In this document: piece after piece, positions 16,964-25,791 of the stretch
Layout: each line of letters starts with the position of its first letter
How positions within the stretch are numbered: position 1 is the stretch's first letter
DNA from: an uncultured Holdemanella sp.
Lineage (GTDB): Bacteria; Bacillota_I; Bacilli_A; Erysipelotrichales; Erysipelotrichaceae
Assembly: GCF_934754935.1 (NCBI RefSeq)
Contig: NZ_CAKVJB010000011.1
Coordinates: 1-64,000 of the forward strand
Direction: 5' to 3'
DNA: 64,000 nucleotides
Position numbers and translations under genes: made by a program
Notes under the pieces: generated by a model
Told to the model about the DNA's origin: nothing
What the model saw: only the letters and a program-made list of their open reading frames with translations
The model's database searches: none

Positions 16964-18721
16964 ATGAGTATTTCTAAGCATTTACAAGATAAATTGGCTT
17001 TACTTCCGGATGCACCTGGTTGTTACATCATGAAGGATGAGAATCAGAATATTTTGTATGTAGGAAAGGCAAAAGTATTAAAGAATCGTGTGCGTTCTTA
17101 TTTTCATGGTACGCATAATAATAAGACGACGCGTCTTGTTTCGCATATTCGTGATTTTGAATTTATTGTGACGGGCAGTGAAAAAGAAGCTTTACTATTA
17201 GAAATCAATTTAATTAAGAAGCATACACCTCCATATAATATTATGTTTATGGATGATAAGACGTATCCATATATTGAAATCACAAAGGAAAATAATTTTG
17301 TGGTTCGTACAACGCGTAATATTAAAAGTAAAAAGAGTGAATATTATGGGCCTTATCCAAGTAGTCAATCGGCTTATGAAATTGTGAGGTTGATCAATCA
17401 AATCTTTTGTGTAAGAAAGTGTCGTCATATTCCGGATAGTCCTTGTTTGTACTATCATATGCATCAGTGTTTAGGGCCTTGTATAAATGAAATTGATCCT
17501 AAGGAAAATGAGAAAACGCGCAAGAAAATTAAGAAGTTTTTGCAGGGAGACACCAAAGAGGTGATGGATTCTTTGCAGGCAAAAATGCTGGATGCGAGTG
17601 AAAACTTGCAGTTTGAAAAGGCGCAGGAAATCTATAATACGATTCAGGCTTTAGAGCATGTGATTGAAAAGCAGACGATTGATTTTAAAGATCGTGCGAA
17701 TCGTGATGTGTTTGGATATTATGTGGATTCTGGTTATATTTCATTTCAGGGTTTCTTTATTCGACAAGGAAAATTGTTGGAAAGAAATATGTCGATTACG
17801 CCTTTATATGAGGATGAGATGGATGCCTTTACTAGTTTTATCATGCAGTATTACGAAAAGAATGTAGTGCCAAAAGAAATCTTGGTGCCAGAAGGTACAC
17901 CGGTTGATGTTTTAAAAGAGGCTTTAAATACGAATGTGCATATTCCAATTCGTGGTGAAAAGAAAAAATTAATTGATATGGTGTATAAGAATGCGAAAGA
18001 GGCGCATGAACAGAAGTTTCAATTGGTATTTCGTAAGGATAATGAGCTTAAAAAGGCCAATGATATGTTGTCAAACATATTTAATGCCGATATTCATACG
18101 GTGGAGATGTTTGATAACTCGCATATTCAGGGAACTTTTAATGTGAGTGGTTTGGTTGTCTTTAAGGATGGAATTCCAGATAAGAGTTCGTATCGTCATT
18201 ATAAACTCGATGGCTATCGCAGTGATGTGGATAGTATGAAGGAAGTTATTTATCGCAGGTATTTTAGGTTGTTGAAAGAGCATTTACCGATGCCAGATTT
18301 ATTGTTGGTGGATGGTGGTGCCGCTCAAATTTCAGCGGCTAAAGAAATTATAGATATGTTGCAGTTGGATCTAAGAATTGCTGGTTTGGTTAAGGATGAT
18401 AAGCATGCGACACGTGCTTTGATGGATGTGAATTTAAATGAAATTCCAATTGATTCTAAGTCAAGCTTATTCTTTTTGTTGACGCGTATGCAGGATGAGG
18501 TGCATCGTTTTGCAATTGCGTATCATAGAAAGCTTAGAGATCAGTCGATGACAAAATCGATATTGGATACGGTGAGTGGGATTGGTCCTAAGCGTAAAAA
18601 GGAATTGTTGAAGCATTTTAAGAGTATGAAGCAGATGCGACTCGCAAGCATAGACCAGCTTAGTGAAGTGATTCCTGAAGATGTGGCTAAGATTCTTTAT
18701 GCTCGTTTGCATGAGGAATGA
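16964..18721 (+). CDS. uvrC: UvrABC system protein C
   Basis: A 585-residue nucleotide excision repair nuclease that makes both incisions around a lesion. The N-terminal GIY-YIG domain reads APGCYIMKDENQNILYVGKA. A UVR motif lies around residues 200-235 (LQFEKAQEIYNTIQAL). The RNase H-like UvrC domain shows MFDNSHIQGTFNVSG and LLLVDGGAAQIS, and a C-terminal helix-hairpin-helix (VSGIGPKRKKELLKHFKS) ends the protein. Length is normal. Just after mutS2 and probably co-transcribed. Confidence 0.97.
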   Translation: MSISKHLQDKLALLPDAPGCYIMKDENQNILYVGKAKVLKNRVRSYFHGTHNNKTTRLVSHIRDFEFIVTGSEKEALLLEINLIKKHTPPYNIMFMDDKTYPYIEITKENNFVVRTTRNIKSKKSEYYGPYPSSQSAYEIVRLINQIFCVRKCRHIPDSPCLYYHMHQCLGPCINEIDPKENEKTRKKIKKFLQGDTKEVMDSLQAKMLDASENLQFEKAQEIYNTIQALEHVIEKQTIDFKDRANRDVFGYYVDSGYISFQGFFIRQGKLLERNMSITPLYEDEMDAFTSFIMQYYEKNVVPKEILVPEGTPVDVLKEALNTNVHIPIRGEKKKLIDMVYKNAKEAHEQKFQLVFRKDNELKKANDMLSNIFNADIHTVEMFDNSHIQGTFNVSGLVVFKDGIPDKSSYRHYKLDGYRSDVDSMKEVIYRRYFRLLKEHLPMPDLLLVDGGAAQISAAKEIIDMLQLDLRIAGLVKDDKHATRALMDVNLNEIPIDSKSSLFFLLTRMQDEVHRFAIAYHRKLRDQSMTKSILDTVSGIGPKRKKELLKHFKSMKQMRLASIDQLSEVIPEDVAKILYARLHEE

Positions 18722-18756
18722 TAGTTTAGTATAATGTTTTGCGTGAGGTACTTATT

Positions 18757-19797
18757 TTGATTAGTAAAAAAGAAATGCGCGCACGTGTTTTATTGATCGT
18801 GGTTTGTTTTGCGGTAGGATGTGTTTGTCTTTACCAGATGGATAAGTCATATGATCCGTTAGCCAGGTATCCTTATACAACGGACAAGAATCGTGATGTG
18901 ATTTTGAAATATTTAGATAGTAATGATATTGATTACTTAATCAATCAGCATATCACGCCTGATAAGTTTATGGATTTTATTGAGCTGGATGGTTTTAGTT
19001 TAAAGAACACGTTGTATTATAAAGAGGCAAAAGACACGCAGGATGCGGATAATGAATATATTGTCAATTTCGTGAATCGTTTTCGTAAGAATTTTTCGTA
19101 TGATTCTTTAAAGGAATTGTTGTCTCACTATTCCTATATTGATTTAACGACATATTATGAAAATGAGGCTGTCTTATATTCGGATTTGCGTTTGGTGGCA
19201 GATCCTACAAATCCATATGTTGTCTTAAATCAGGAGAATACAGTATATAAATATGCACCGGAAAATTTAGTGGATTTTAATGGTGTATATGTTCAAAGTG
19301 CCATGGTTGATAACTTATCGAGTATGTTAGATAGTTATGCTTCGGTTATGGATGGCCAAGATCATTTGAGTGTTTCAAGTGGTTATATGAATTATGAACA
19401 AGTCTTAGATCAATATGTCAATGCTTCAAAAGAATTTGCGGGTGTTGATAATTATATGTATGGAGCTGGTAAAAATGAGCAGCAACTAGGGTATACAATT
19501 GTCTTGGATGGTCAGGATGAGTGGTTAAATCTTTGTAAGCAGCATCTAAATGAGGATATGGACTATACGCAAGTGGAAGAAGAATTGTCAAAAGAAAATA
19601 AGAGTCGTGTAGAATGGATCTTAGAAAATGCGTATCGCTATGGTTTTGTAGTGCGATATGGTAAGGGCCATGAAAAGAAGACGGGGCATTGGTATCAGCC
19701 GTTTGTACTTCGATATGTGGGTATAGAGAGTGCTAAGATCATGCATGATAGTGATAAGAGTATGGAACAAATGTCGTTTCAAGATGAATTGAATTAG
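18757..19797 (+). CDS. VanY-like (D-Ala-D-Ala carboxypeptidase fold) protein lacking zinc ligands
   Basis: About 346 residues with an N-terminal transmembrane helix (VLLIVVCFAVGCVCLY), so exported and anchored. TTG at 18757 follows GAGGT by seven bases; a TTG at 18739 and ATG at 18775 are alternatives. The C-terminal domain matches VanY-family peptidases in shape: NEQQLGYTIVLDG where the zinc site SEHxxGxAxD is expected, NAYRYGFVVRYGKGHEKKTGHWYQPFVLRYVG where EPWHxRYVG is expected. His, Asp and His ligands appear as Gln, Val and Val, so it is probably not a peptidase. A wall-binding or regulatory role is inferred. Confidence 0.75.
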   Translation: MISKKEMRARVLLIVVCFAVGCVCLYQMDKSYDPLARYPYTTDKNRDVILKYLDSNDIDYLINQHITPDKFMDFIELDGFSLKNTLYYKEAKDTQDADNEYIVNFVNRFRKNFSYDSLKELLSHYSYIDLTTYYENEAVLYSDLRLVADPTNPYVVLNQENTVYKYAPENLVDFNGVYVQSAMVDNLSSMLDSYASVMDGQDHLSVSSGYMNYEQVLDQYVNASKEFAGVDNYMYGAGKNEQQLGYTIVLDGQDEWLNLCKQHLNEDMDYTQVEEELSKENKSRVEWILENAYRYGFVVRYGKGHEKKTGHWYQPFVLRYVGIESAKIMHDSDKSMEQMSFQDELN

Positions 19798-19806
19798 GGG
19801 TAATTT

Positions 19807-20274
19807 ATGAAAATTGTGGTTGTGAGTGATTCTCATGGAAGAAATGATATATTAAATACGATTCGTGAAAAACATCCGGATGCTGGATTGTTTATTCATT
19901 GTGGTGATTTAGAGAGTGATCCTATGTTTTATCCGGGCTATATCTTTGTTCGTGGAAACAATGATTATTTTGGCCGTTTTGAGGATGAAAGAATCATTCC
20001 GATTGGTAAGCATCAAATTTATGTTACACATTCGCATCGCTTCTCGTATTTTTCAAGGAGTGAACAGCTTTCAAATAGGGCAAAAGAATTGAATTGTGAT
20101 ATTGTATGTTTTGGGCATACGCACGTAGCTTATTTGGATGAAGTAAATGGTGTAACTTTATTGAATCCTGGATCTTTATCGCATTCAAGGGATGGAAGAC
20201 CTTGTAGTTATGCGATTTTAGATATAGATGAAAATGAAATTCGGGTTGAATTTAAGTTTGAGCCTGAATGGTAA
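19807..20274 (+). CDS. YfcE/MJ0936-type metallophosphoesterase
   Basis: 155 residues with all five calcineurin-like metal-binding motifs: VVSDSHGRND, FIHCGDLE, VRGNNDYF, VTHSHRFS and CFGHTHVAY. Family members are manganese-dependent phosphodiesterases acting on small phosphodiesters in the cytoplasm; the natural substrate is usually unknown. GGGG at 19798-19801 precedes the ATG. It lies nine bases after the VanY-like gene and 15 before the beta-helix gene. Confidence 0.93.
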   Translation: MKIVVVSDSHGRNDILNTIREKHPDAGLFIHCGDLESDPMFYPGYIFVRGNNDYFGRFEDERIIPIGKHQIYVTHSHRFSYFSRSEQLSNRAKELNCDIVCFGHTHVAYLDEVNGVTLLNPGSLSHSRDGRPCSYAILDIDENEIRVEFKFEPEW

Positions 20275-20289
20275 GAAAGAAGGAAATTT

Positions 20290-20964
20290 ATGTACAAAAT
20301 TAGTGAGCTTTATGATTTAGATCATACTTTAGCTAAGGATTATTTAACGCAGTTTGAATATCCTTGGCAAGCCTTGGCTGGAATCAAAGAATTGATTTTA
20401 GAATTAGGGAAAAACTTGGGTGAAGATTATGTGGAAGTAAAAGAGCATGTATGGGTTCATAAAAGTGCTCATGTATTTGAAAGTGCTTATTTAGGAGCTC
20501 CATGTATTATTGGTCCTGAGACGGAAGTGCGTCATTGTGCCTTTGTTCGTGGTAGTGCTTTGGTTGGGGCAAATTGTGTTGTTGGAAATAGTGTTGAATT
20601 AAAAAACTGTATCTTATTTGACAATGTAGAAACACCTCACTATAACTATGTTGGAGATAGTATTTTAGGTTATCATTCTCACTTGGGTGCTGGTGGTATC
20701 ACAAGTAATTTAAAGAGTGCTCGTGATAATATCATCTTAAGAAGAAAAGATGAAAATTATAATGTGGTTGAAGAATTTGAAACGGGATTAAGAAAAATCG
20801 GTGCTTTCATGGGTGACTATGTAGAGGTTGGATGTAATTCTGTACTTTGTCCAGGAACGATTATTGGTCCTCATACAAATGTATATCCATTATCGCGTGT
20901 GCGTGGTCAGATTGCGGCAAATTCGATTTTCAAAGATGCTTCTCACATTGCTTTAAAAGATTAA
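20290..20964 (+). CDS. Left-handed beta-helix acyl/nucleotidyltransferase-like protein
   Basis: 224 residues. Short N-terminal region (YPWQALAGIKELI) followed by hexapeptide repeats typical of the GlmU C-terminal fold: KEHVWVHKSAHVFESAYLGA, CIIGPETEVRHCAFVRG, ALVGANCVVGNSVELKN, then HLGAGGITSNLK and VEVGCNSVLCPGTIIG. Such proteins are often annotated as UDP-N-acetylglucosamine pyrophosphorylase-like, but the nucleotidyltransferase GXGTXM loop is absent, so an acetyltransferase or sugar-binding function is likelier. A terminator follows. Confidence 0.85.
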   Translation: MYKISELYDLDHTLAKDYLTQFEYPWQALAGIKELILELGKNLGEDYVEVKEHVWVHKSAHVFESAYLGAPCIIGPETEVRHCAFVRGSALVGANCVVGNSVELKNCILFDNVETPHYNYVGDSILGYHSHLGAGGITSNLKSARDNIILRRKDENYNVVEEFETGLRKIGAFMGDYVEVGCNSVLCPGTIIGPHTNVYPLSRVRGQIAANSIFKDASHIALKD

Positions 20965-20969
20965 TCTTA

Positions 20970-20999
20970 CGGACTTGTAATTTTACAAGTTCTTTTTAG
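20970..20999 (+). terminator. Terminator after the beta-helix gene
   Basis: GGACTTGTAA pairs with TTACAAGTTC around a short loop, followed by five T. Confidence 0.8.
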
Positions 21000-21016
21000 T
21001 ATGTTAATGTTTAGGT

Positions 21017-21718
21017 ATGAAAAAGTTAGTTAAGTTTATATTTAAATTGTTGTTGATTCTAATTATTGGCTTTGTCGGAGTCTTTTTTGGCAAGGGGTAT
21101 TGGAATTATTTACAACTTACAGAAGTAAAATCCGTCGATGAGGCAGTCAATGAAGTGATGTCGAGTCCTTATTATGTGGATTATGATGATATATCACCAG
21201 ATTTGATTCGGGCAACGATTGCGATTGAGGATCGTCGTTTTTATGATCATGGTGGTTTTGATTATATTGGCTTGGTTCGTGCGGCTGTTTCTCAATTTGA
21301 TGAAGATCTATTAACGAGTGGTGGTTCTACAATTACGCAGCAACTTGCCAAAAACTTGTATGGGATGTTTGAAAGTTCATGGGATCGTAAGAGTACAGAG
21401 TTCTTTGTGGCGCGTTATTTGGAGAAGCATTATTCAAAAAATGACATTGTTACTTTATATGTGAATGTGATCAATTATGGAAATAACTATACAGGTATTT
21501 ATGAGGCAAGTATGGGTTATTTGGATACTCTTCCAGAGGATTTAACGATTGCGCAAGCTTCTTTATTGGCGGGTATTCCGCAATCTCCAAATAATTATGA
21601 ATTGGTGAATCATTTTTCCCAGGCCAAACAGAAACAATATGCCGTACTAAAGGCAATGGCACAGTGTGGGTATATTTCTGAGAGTGATATTGAAACATAT
21701 TATAATGCATCTGTTTAA
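21017..21718 (+). CDS. Monofunctional glycosyltransferase family 51 (peptidoglycan transglycosylase)
   Basis: 233 residues. N-terminal membrane helix (FIFKLLLILIIGFVGVFFG) and a GT51 domain that polymerises lipid II into glycan strands. ATIAIEDRRFYDHGGFDY holds the catalytic Glu, GGSTITQQLAKNLYG is the second signature, and QASLLAGIPQSPNNY the last. There is no transpeptidase domain, so it is monofunctional (MtgA-like) rather than a class A PBP. Its stop codon lies inside a terminator hairpin that is duplicated 1.5 kb downstream. Confidence 0.93.
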   Translation: MKKLVKFIFKLLLILIIGFVGVFFGKGYWNYLQLTEVKSVDEAVNEVMSSPYYVDYDDISPDLIRATIAIEDRRFYDHGGFDYIGLVRAAVSQFDEDLLTSGGSTITQQLAKNLYGMFESSWDRKSTEFFVARYLEKHYSKNDIVTLYVNVINYGNNYTGIYEASMGYLDTLPEDLTIAQASLLAGIPQSPNNYELVNHFSQAKQKQYAVLKAMAQCGYISESDIETYYNASV

Positions 21719-21733
21719 ATGGATGCATTTTTT
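21703..21733 (+). repeat. 31-bp direct repeat containing terminator, left copy
   Basis: Terminator ATGCATC...GGATGCAT plus T run overlapping the transglycosylase stop. An identical 31-base copy lies at 23201-23231 overlapping the stop of the next accessory gene; the toxin-antitoxin module sits between them. Confidence 0.9.
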
Positions 21734-21833
21734 ATTTATTTTCTGAATGATAGAACATTTACAAAAATTTATCATATGATATACTTATGATAGTAAAAGA
21801 AAAAAATGCCATCATAAAACGGAGGTGAATCTC

Positions 21834-22181
21834 TTGATTGATGAATCTGAAATTAATGAGTATTTAGGTGAGGCAAAAAAACTGATTTTGGATGGTAAGT
21901 TTAGAATACCTTTAAATTCGAATCGATTAACAAATTTGTCATTATTTGATAAATGAGGAAAGTGTTAAATCAATATTGTTGAATTTAACGGTATATGACT
22001 TTTGTGAGAAGGTTCAAAATAAACACGCAAATTTTAATCATGAATGGCTATATTTTTTTGGAAAGGAATTTAATTTGATGAAAATAGTGAAAAGGTTCCA
22101 TTGTATATTAAGTTTAATAAGCTTTTGATTGTGGTATCTTTTCATAAACAAAAATATCCACTGGTTTATTATTTTCAATAA
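21834..22181 (+). pseudogene. mqsR: Frameshifted MqsR-family toxin
   Basis: A TTG start with CGGAGG upstream gives 40 codons (ending NLSLFDK) before a stop. The homology continues one frame over (INEESVKSILLNLTVYDFCEKV, then EWLYFFGKEF) and shifts again near 22075 to end KVPLYIKFNKLLIVVSFHKQ then KYPLVYYFQ. Reassembled, this is about 115 residues with the MqsR pattern DY/WxFGKE/YIK/SFH. MqsR toxins are mRNA interferases. At least two frameshifts make it inactive. The antitoxin gene follows 20 bases later and is intact. Confidence 0.75.
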
Positions 22182-22201
22182 AAGAAGGAGATAATTGTAG
22201 T

Positions 22202-23203
22202 ATGCAAAGAGAAACTGATTTTTGTGTTGAGTGTAGAGAGATGACGTCTTATTCACTACAAAAAAGAAGTGTCATAAAAAATATTCGTGGAGAAGATTTA
22301 ACTTTTGAGATTACTTGTGCTGTTTGTGATACATGTGGTGGATTTATGAGTGTTCCTGGTATTATCGATTTAAATGTTCACGAAATAGATGAGCAGTATC
22401 GAAAGTTAAAAGATTTAGTTTCAATAGAAGATATTCATACTTTGATGGAATTGTATAATATTGGAAAAGCTCCATTATCCATTGTGTTGGGGTTTGGTGA
22501 AATAACGATTACGCGATATTTGTTGGGGCAAGTGCCTTCAAAAGAGTATTCAAATATCATACGCAATGCGTTGTCGTCTCCGGTATATATGGAACAAAAG
22601 TTGTTGGAAAATAAAGATAAAGTTGCATTAGCTGCTTTTAAAAAATCGATGAATAGAGTAAGTGAGTTAAAAAACATGTTTATTATTTCAAATAAGATGA
22701 TTGGTGTCATTTCGTATATATTTGAAAAATTAGATGAGGTAACTCCCTTAATGCTTCAGAAATTATTATATTATATACAGGGGTTGTCGTTTGTGTTAAA
22801 TGGTAGAGAAATGTTTGAAGAAAATTGCGAGGCTTGGGTACACGGACCGGTTTATAAAGATGTGTATAATATATTTAAGCAGTTTGGTTTTAATGTGATT
22901 GATGATCCGAAATTTATTATGTTTGAAGGATATAAAAAATATTTAGATGATGAAGATAGATATATTATAGATTTAGTTGTAAATACATTTGGTCAATATG
23001 GTGGTAAGACTTTGGAAAAAGCGACACATAAAGAAAGTCCTTGGGTAATAGCTCGTAATGGTTATGGTGATGATATACCTTCTAATGAAGTGATCACAAA
23101 GGATTCTATTAAAAATTACTTTGTTAAAGTATGTAATGAGTATGATATTTCAAAAGAAGAAGATATTCATAAGTATATTTTAAAAATGAGTGATATTATT
23201 TAA
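22202..23203 (+). CDS. MqsA-like zinc finger / HTH antitoxin fused to a Panacea (DUF4065) domain
   Basis: 333 residues. The N-terminus has two zinc-binding Cys pairs, CVEC and CDTC, as in YgiT/MqsA antitoxins. A helix-turn-helix follows (KAPLSIVLGFGEITITRYLLG and VPSKEYSNIIRNAL). The C-terminal 150 residues are a Panacea/SocA-type DUF4065 domain (LDEVTPLMLQKLLYYIQGLSF, CEAWVHGPVYKDVYNIFK, LEKATHKESPWVIAR). Panacea domains act as antitoxins for many unrelated toxins. Here the partner is the MqsR-like gene just upstream, which is broken. AAGGAG lies 11 bases before the ATG. Confidence 0.87.
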   Translation: MQRETDFCVECREMTSYSLQKRSVIKNIRGEDLTFEITCAVCDTCGGFMSVPGIIDLNVHEIDEQYRKLKDLVSIEDIHTLMELYNIGKAPLSIVLGFGEITITRYLLGQVPSKEYSNIIRNALSSPVYMEQKLLENKDKVALAAFKKSMNRVSELKNMFIISNKMIGVISYIFEKLDEVTPLMLQKLLYYIQGLSFVLNGREMFEENCEAWVHGPVYKDVYNIFKQFGFNVIDDPKFIMFEGYKKYLDDEDRYIIDLVVNTFGQYGGKTLEKATHKESPWVIARNGYGDDIPSNEVITKDSIKNYFVKVCNEYDISKEEDIHKYILKMSDII

Positions 23204-23231
23204 TGCATCTGTTTAAATGGATGCATTTTTT
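23201..23231 (+). repeat. 31-bp direct repeat containing terminator, right copy
   Basis: Identical to 21703-21733. It supplies the last bases and the terminator of the Panacea antitoxin gene. Confidence 0.9.
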
Positions 23232-23543
23232 TCATCTTTTCTAGAATTTGTTGAAAAAATTACGTATAAGAGTATGTAGGTAATCTGGCGGTCTATATCT
23301 ATTGCACCTAGTTGATTAAATATTCAAATCCTTCTTTGTCGTAAAAGACTAAGATGAAATTGTTTCTTGTCCTATGACACAAAAGTGATAATTCTTTTAA
23401 ACATCAAACCAACTGAATTCAAAGATTTTTATAATTAATCATTGTTTAGTAAAGTGGTCAAACTACAAGGAAATATACAAATCGACATTATGATATTTAT
23501 AACTCTAGGTGAACGGTTAAATGCCTACTAGAAAGAGGTGCTC
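23232..23543. other. Gene-free stretch before the Rpn fragment
   Basis: About 310 bases with no supported gene, RNA or repeat. Scattered short frames do not extend. Confidence 0.5.
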
Positions 23544-24026
23544 ATGCGTAGCGCAAATTTATTAAATGATTTCGCCTTTAAATATGTTTTTGGCGAAGAT
23601 TGTAAAGAGGCGAATGATGCCTTAAAATCATTACTCACGGTATTTTTAGAAAGGAAGGTGAATAGTGTTGTTGTAAAGAATTCAGAAATAGTAAAAGGCT
23701 ATAGTAAAATGAAGAGTCCACGCTTAGACTTATTAGTTGAATTTAATGATCGAACGATGGTAGATTTAGAGATGCAGTTAAGACAAACAAAAGATAATTT
23801 GCCAATTCGCTTTAGTTATTATTTGGCTAGACTTCATGGTTCTCAACAATTAGAAGGAAAATACTACAAACAATTAAAGGAAACAATCGTCTTAGTGTTT
23901 TTTAATGTGAATTTAATTGATAATAATAGAATGTGCAACACATTCACATTAAGGAATGAAGAAGGATTATCTTTTGTTGAAGAAAGTCAGAATCGTATGA
24001 AGTTACGTACAATTGAGTTCGAATAA
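23544..24026 (+). pseudogene. Rpn-family PD-(D/E)XK nuclease, N-terminal half
   Basis: 161 residues from ATG 23544 (AAGAGG upstream; GTG at 23538 is less likely). LLNDFAFKYVFGEDCKE opens the Rpn/DUF4351-type domain, and RLDLLVEFNDRTMVDLEMQ carries the D..DxEMQ nuclease site. Family members usually run on to about 300 residues; this one stops right after KLRTIEFE. The missing C-terminal half appears at 26224, in the same strand and order, 2.2 kb downstream. Rpn proteins promote RecA-independent recombination and are linked to phage defence. Probably interrupted rather than a natural short form. A terminator-like hairpin follows the stop. Confidence 0.75.
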
Positions 24027-24180
24027 AGAATAAATGCTAGAAGTGCTTTATATAAAGTGTATTCTAGCTTTTTTAATACCTTGAGGTACGAAAAGGTACT
24101 CATTTTATTATTTCTCTTGTTCAAATATATGCCAGATGATCCATGATAAAATAGAATTATCTTAAGAAGGAGTATAGCCT

Positions 24181-24486
24181 ATGTTGATGTATTTTGAATT
24201 TAATGAAGATAAATTGAAACAGAATAGTTTAACTACCGAGCAATGCTTTAGTGTAATTGATAAAGTCATGAATGAGTATGGTGTATATGCAAATCAACCA
24301 GGAACATATATAGCATCAGATGAAAGTGGATTTAATGCATTTAGTATATTGAAATGTAATCTACCAAAAACAAAATAGTTTCTAAAAGTAATTGAGAAAT
24401 GGTTCTGGTTTGATGACGAAGATGATATTGACTGGAATGATAAAGGAGCGGATTGTATTCATTCTATTCAAAAGTATGGAGTGTAA
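24181..24486 (+). pseudogene. Small hypothetical protein with an in-frame amber codon
   Basis: ATG at 24181 follows AAGAAGGAG. The frame reads MLMYFEFNEDKLKQNSL and continues to a TAG at 24376-24378, then stays open in the same frame (FLKVIEKWFWFDDEDDIDW) to a TAA at 24484-24486. The whole is 101 codons. It looks like one gene with a nonsense mutation. No family recognised; it lies between the Rpn half and the YhcG gene. Confidence 0.6.
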
Positions 24487-24508
24487 TTGATCATACGATA
24501 TAAATAAA

Positions 24509-24560
24509 AACCTGCAAATGAAGACAACAAGGTGGTTGTCATTTTCACTTGCAGGAGTTA
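24509..24560 (-). terminator. Long imperfect hairpin, probable terminator of the minus-strand YhcG unit
   Basis: CCTGCAA ... TTGCAGG arms with inner CAAC/GTTG pairing form a 45-base palindrome. On the minus strand it is followed by five T. Between it and the YhcG stop lies a short frame reading SCPQCGQRIRVNQ, a zinc-ribbon-like scrap of a lost gene at about 24671-24715. Confidence 0.5.
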
Positions 24561-24741
24561 TATTACACCGATTATCCGTTATGTTGAACCGACTCAAGTG
24601 TCATTTTAAACCAGTATGATTGCTAGGGGTGCACCTAATTAGCTGTCAATTGCACACCACTCTAGTAGTTTCATGTCCACAATGTGGGCAACGTATTCGT
24701 GTCAATCAAAATCAATGCTTTTATATTTTAGTTTTACTCAT

Positions 24742-25791
24742 TTATTTTTTGGATAATGTTGGATGTTGCATATAGAATATTTCTTTTTGATGATCTATTT
24801 CTGCTTTTAATTGTTCTTTTGAAGGAAGGTAAGTTAGGTATTTAGACATAAAAAGTCTATCATTATCATGAAGGATAGAATATCTAGCAATATCTTCATC
24901 TGTTTCAGAACAAAGTAGTATTCCAAGCGTTGGATTATCTCCTTCTTTGCATTTTAAATCGTCATACATTCGAACATACATATCAATTTGACCAACATCT
25001 TGATGTGTGATTTTCCCCATTTTTAAATCAATGAGAACATAGCATTTTAATTCGATATTGTAGAAAACAAGATCAATATAGTAGTCTTCAGTTTCAGTTA
25101 CAATATGTTGTTGTCTAGCAACAAATGCAAATCCTTTTCCCATTTCCATTAAGAAATCTCTGATATGTGTCAAAATAGCTGATTCCAAATCATTTTCAAG
25201 ATAAGAATCTTCATTTTTGAATCCCAAAAATTCTGCAACAATTGGACTTTTTAATAATTCAAACTGATTCTTTTGATTTTCTGAATTCTTCAGAAGCATT
25301 TCGTTAACAACATCATTTTTCTTTGGAGATTGCATTAATCGATAGAAATATTGTGTACTAATATTTCTGTCTAATGTTCGAGAACTCCATCCCTCATTTG
25401 AGGCTTCATTCATATACCATAATCTTGCGTTTTCATCAGAAACACGTAATAAACTTCTAAAATGCGTCCAAGTTAAATTGTGAACGCATGCGTTCACAAT
25501 TCGTTCGTCAGGATAAGCAATATAAAATTTGCGGAAATATTGGAGGTTTCTCTTTGAAAAACTTTTTCCGTATTCTTTTGTAAGTTCATCAGCTAAAGCA
25601 TCAATCAGAGCTTGCCCATATTGTGCTCTTTCATTTCCGTTTTGTTCTTGCTCAACAATACGTTTACCCACATGCCAATATGTTAGTATCATTGCTTTAT
25701 TGGTAGCATTGTATGCTATTTTTTGGCCAGAAGAAATGATATCTTTAATATCAGTGATTATAGCTTGATAATTCATGATTTTACTTTCCAT
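24742..25791 (-). CDS. YhcG-type PDDEXK nuclease (DUF1016)
   Basis: 349 residues in two domains. The N-terminal DUF1016_N part shows TYWHVGKRIVEQEQNG, AQYGQALIDALADEL and FSKRNLQYFRKFYIAYP. The C-terminal PD-(D/E)XK nuclease shows YYIDLVFYNIELKCYVLIDLK (D..ExK-like) and GQIDMYVRMYDD. These proteins occur in defence islands and beside restriction systems, but the target is unknown. ATG at 25791 or the second ATG at 25776 could be used. It interrupts the space between the two Rpn halves on the opposite strand, so it may be the cargo of the insertion. Confidence 0.9.
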   Translation of the reverse strand: MESKIMNYQAIITDIKDIISSGQKIAYNATNKAMILTYWHVGKRIVEQEQNGNERAQYGQALIDALADELTKEYGKSFSKRNLQYFRKFYIAYPDERIVNACVHNLTWTHFRSLLRVSDENARLWYMNEASNEGWSSRTLDRNISTQYFYRLMQSPKKNDVVNEMLLKNSENQKNQFELLKSPIVAEFLGFKNEDSYLENDLESAILTHIRDFLMEMGKGFAFVARQQHIVTETEDYYIDLVFYNIELKCYVLIDLKMGKITHQDVGQIDMYVRMYDDLKCKEGDNPTLGILLCSETDEDIARYSILHDNDRLFMSKYLTYLPSKEQLKAEIDHQKEIFYMQHPTLSKK

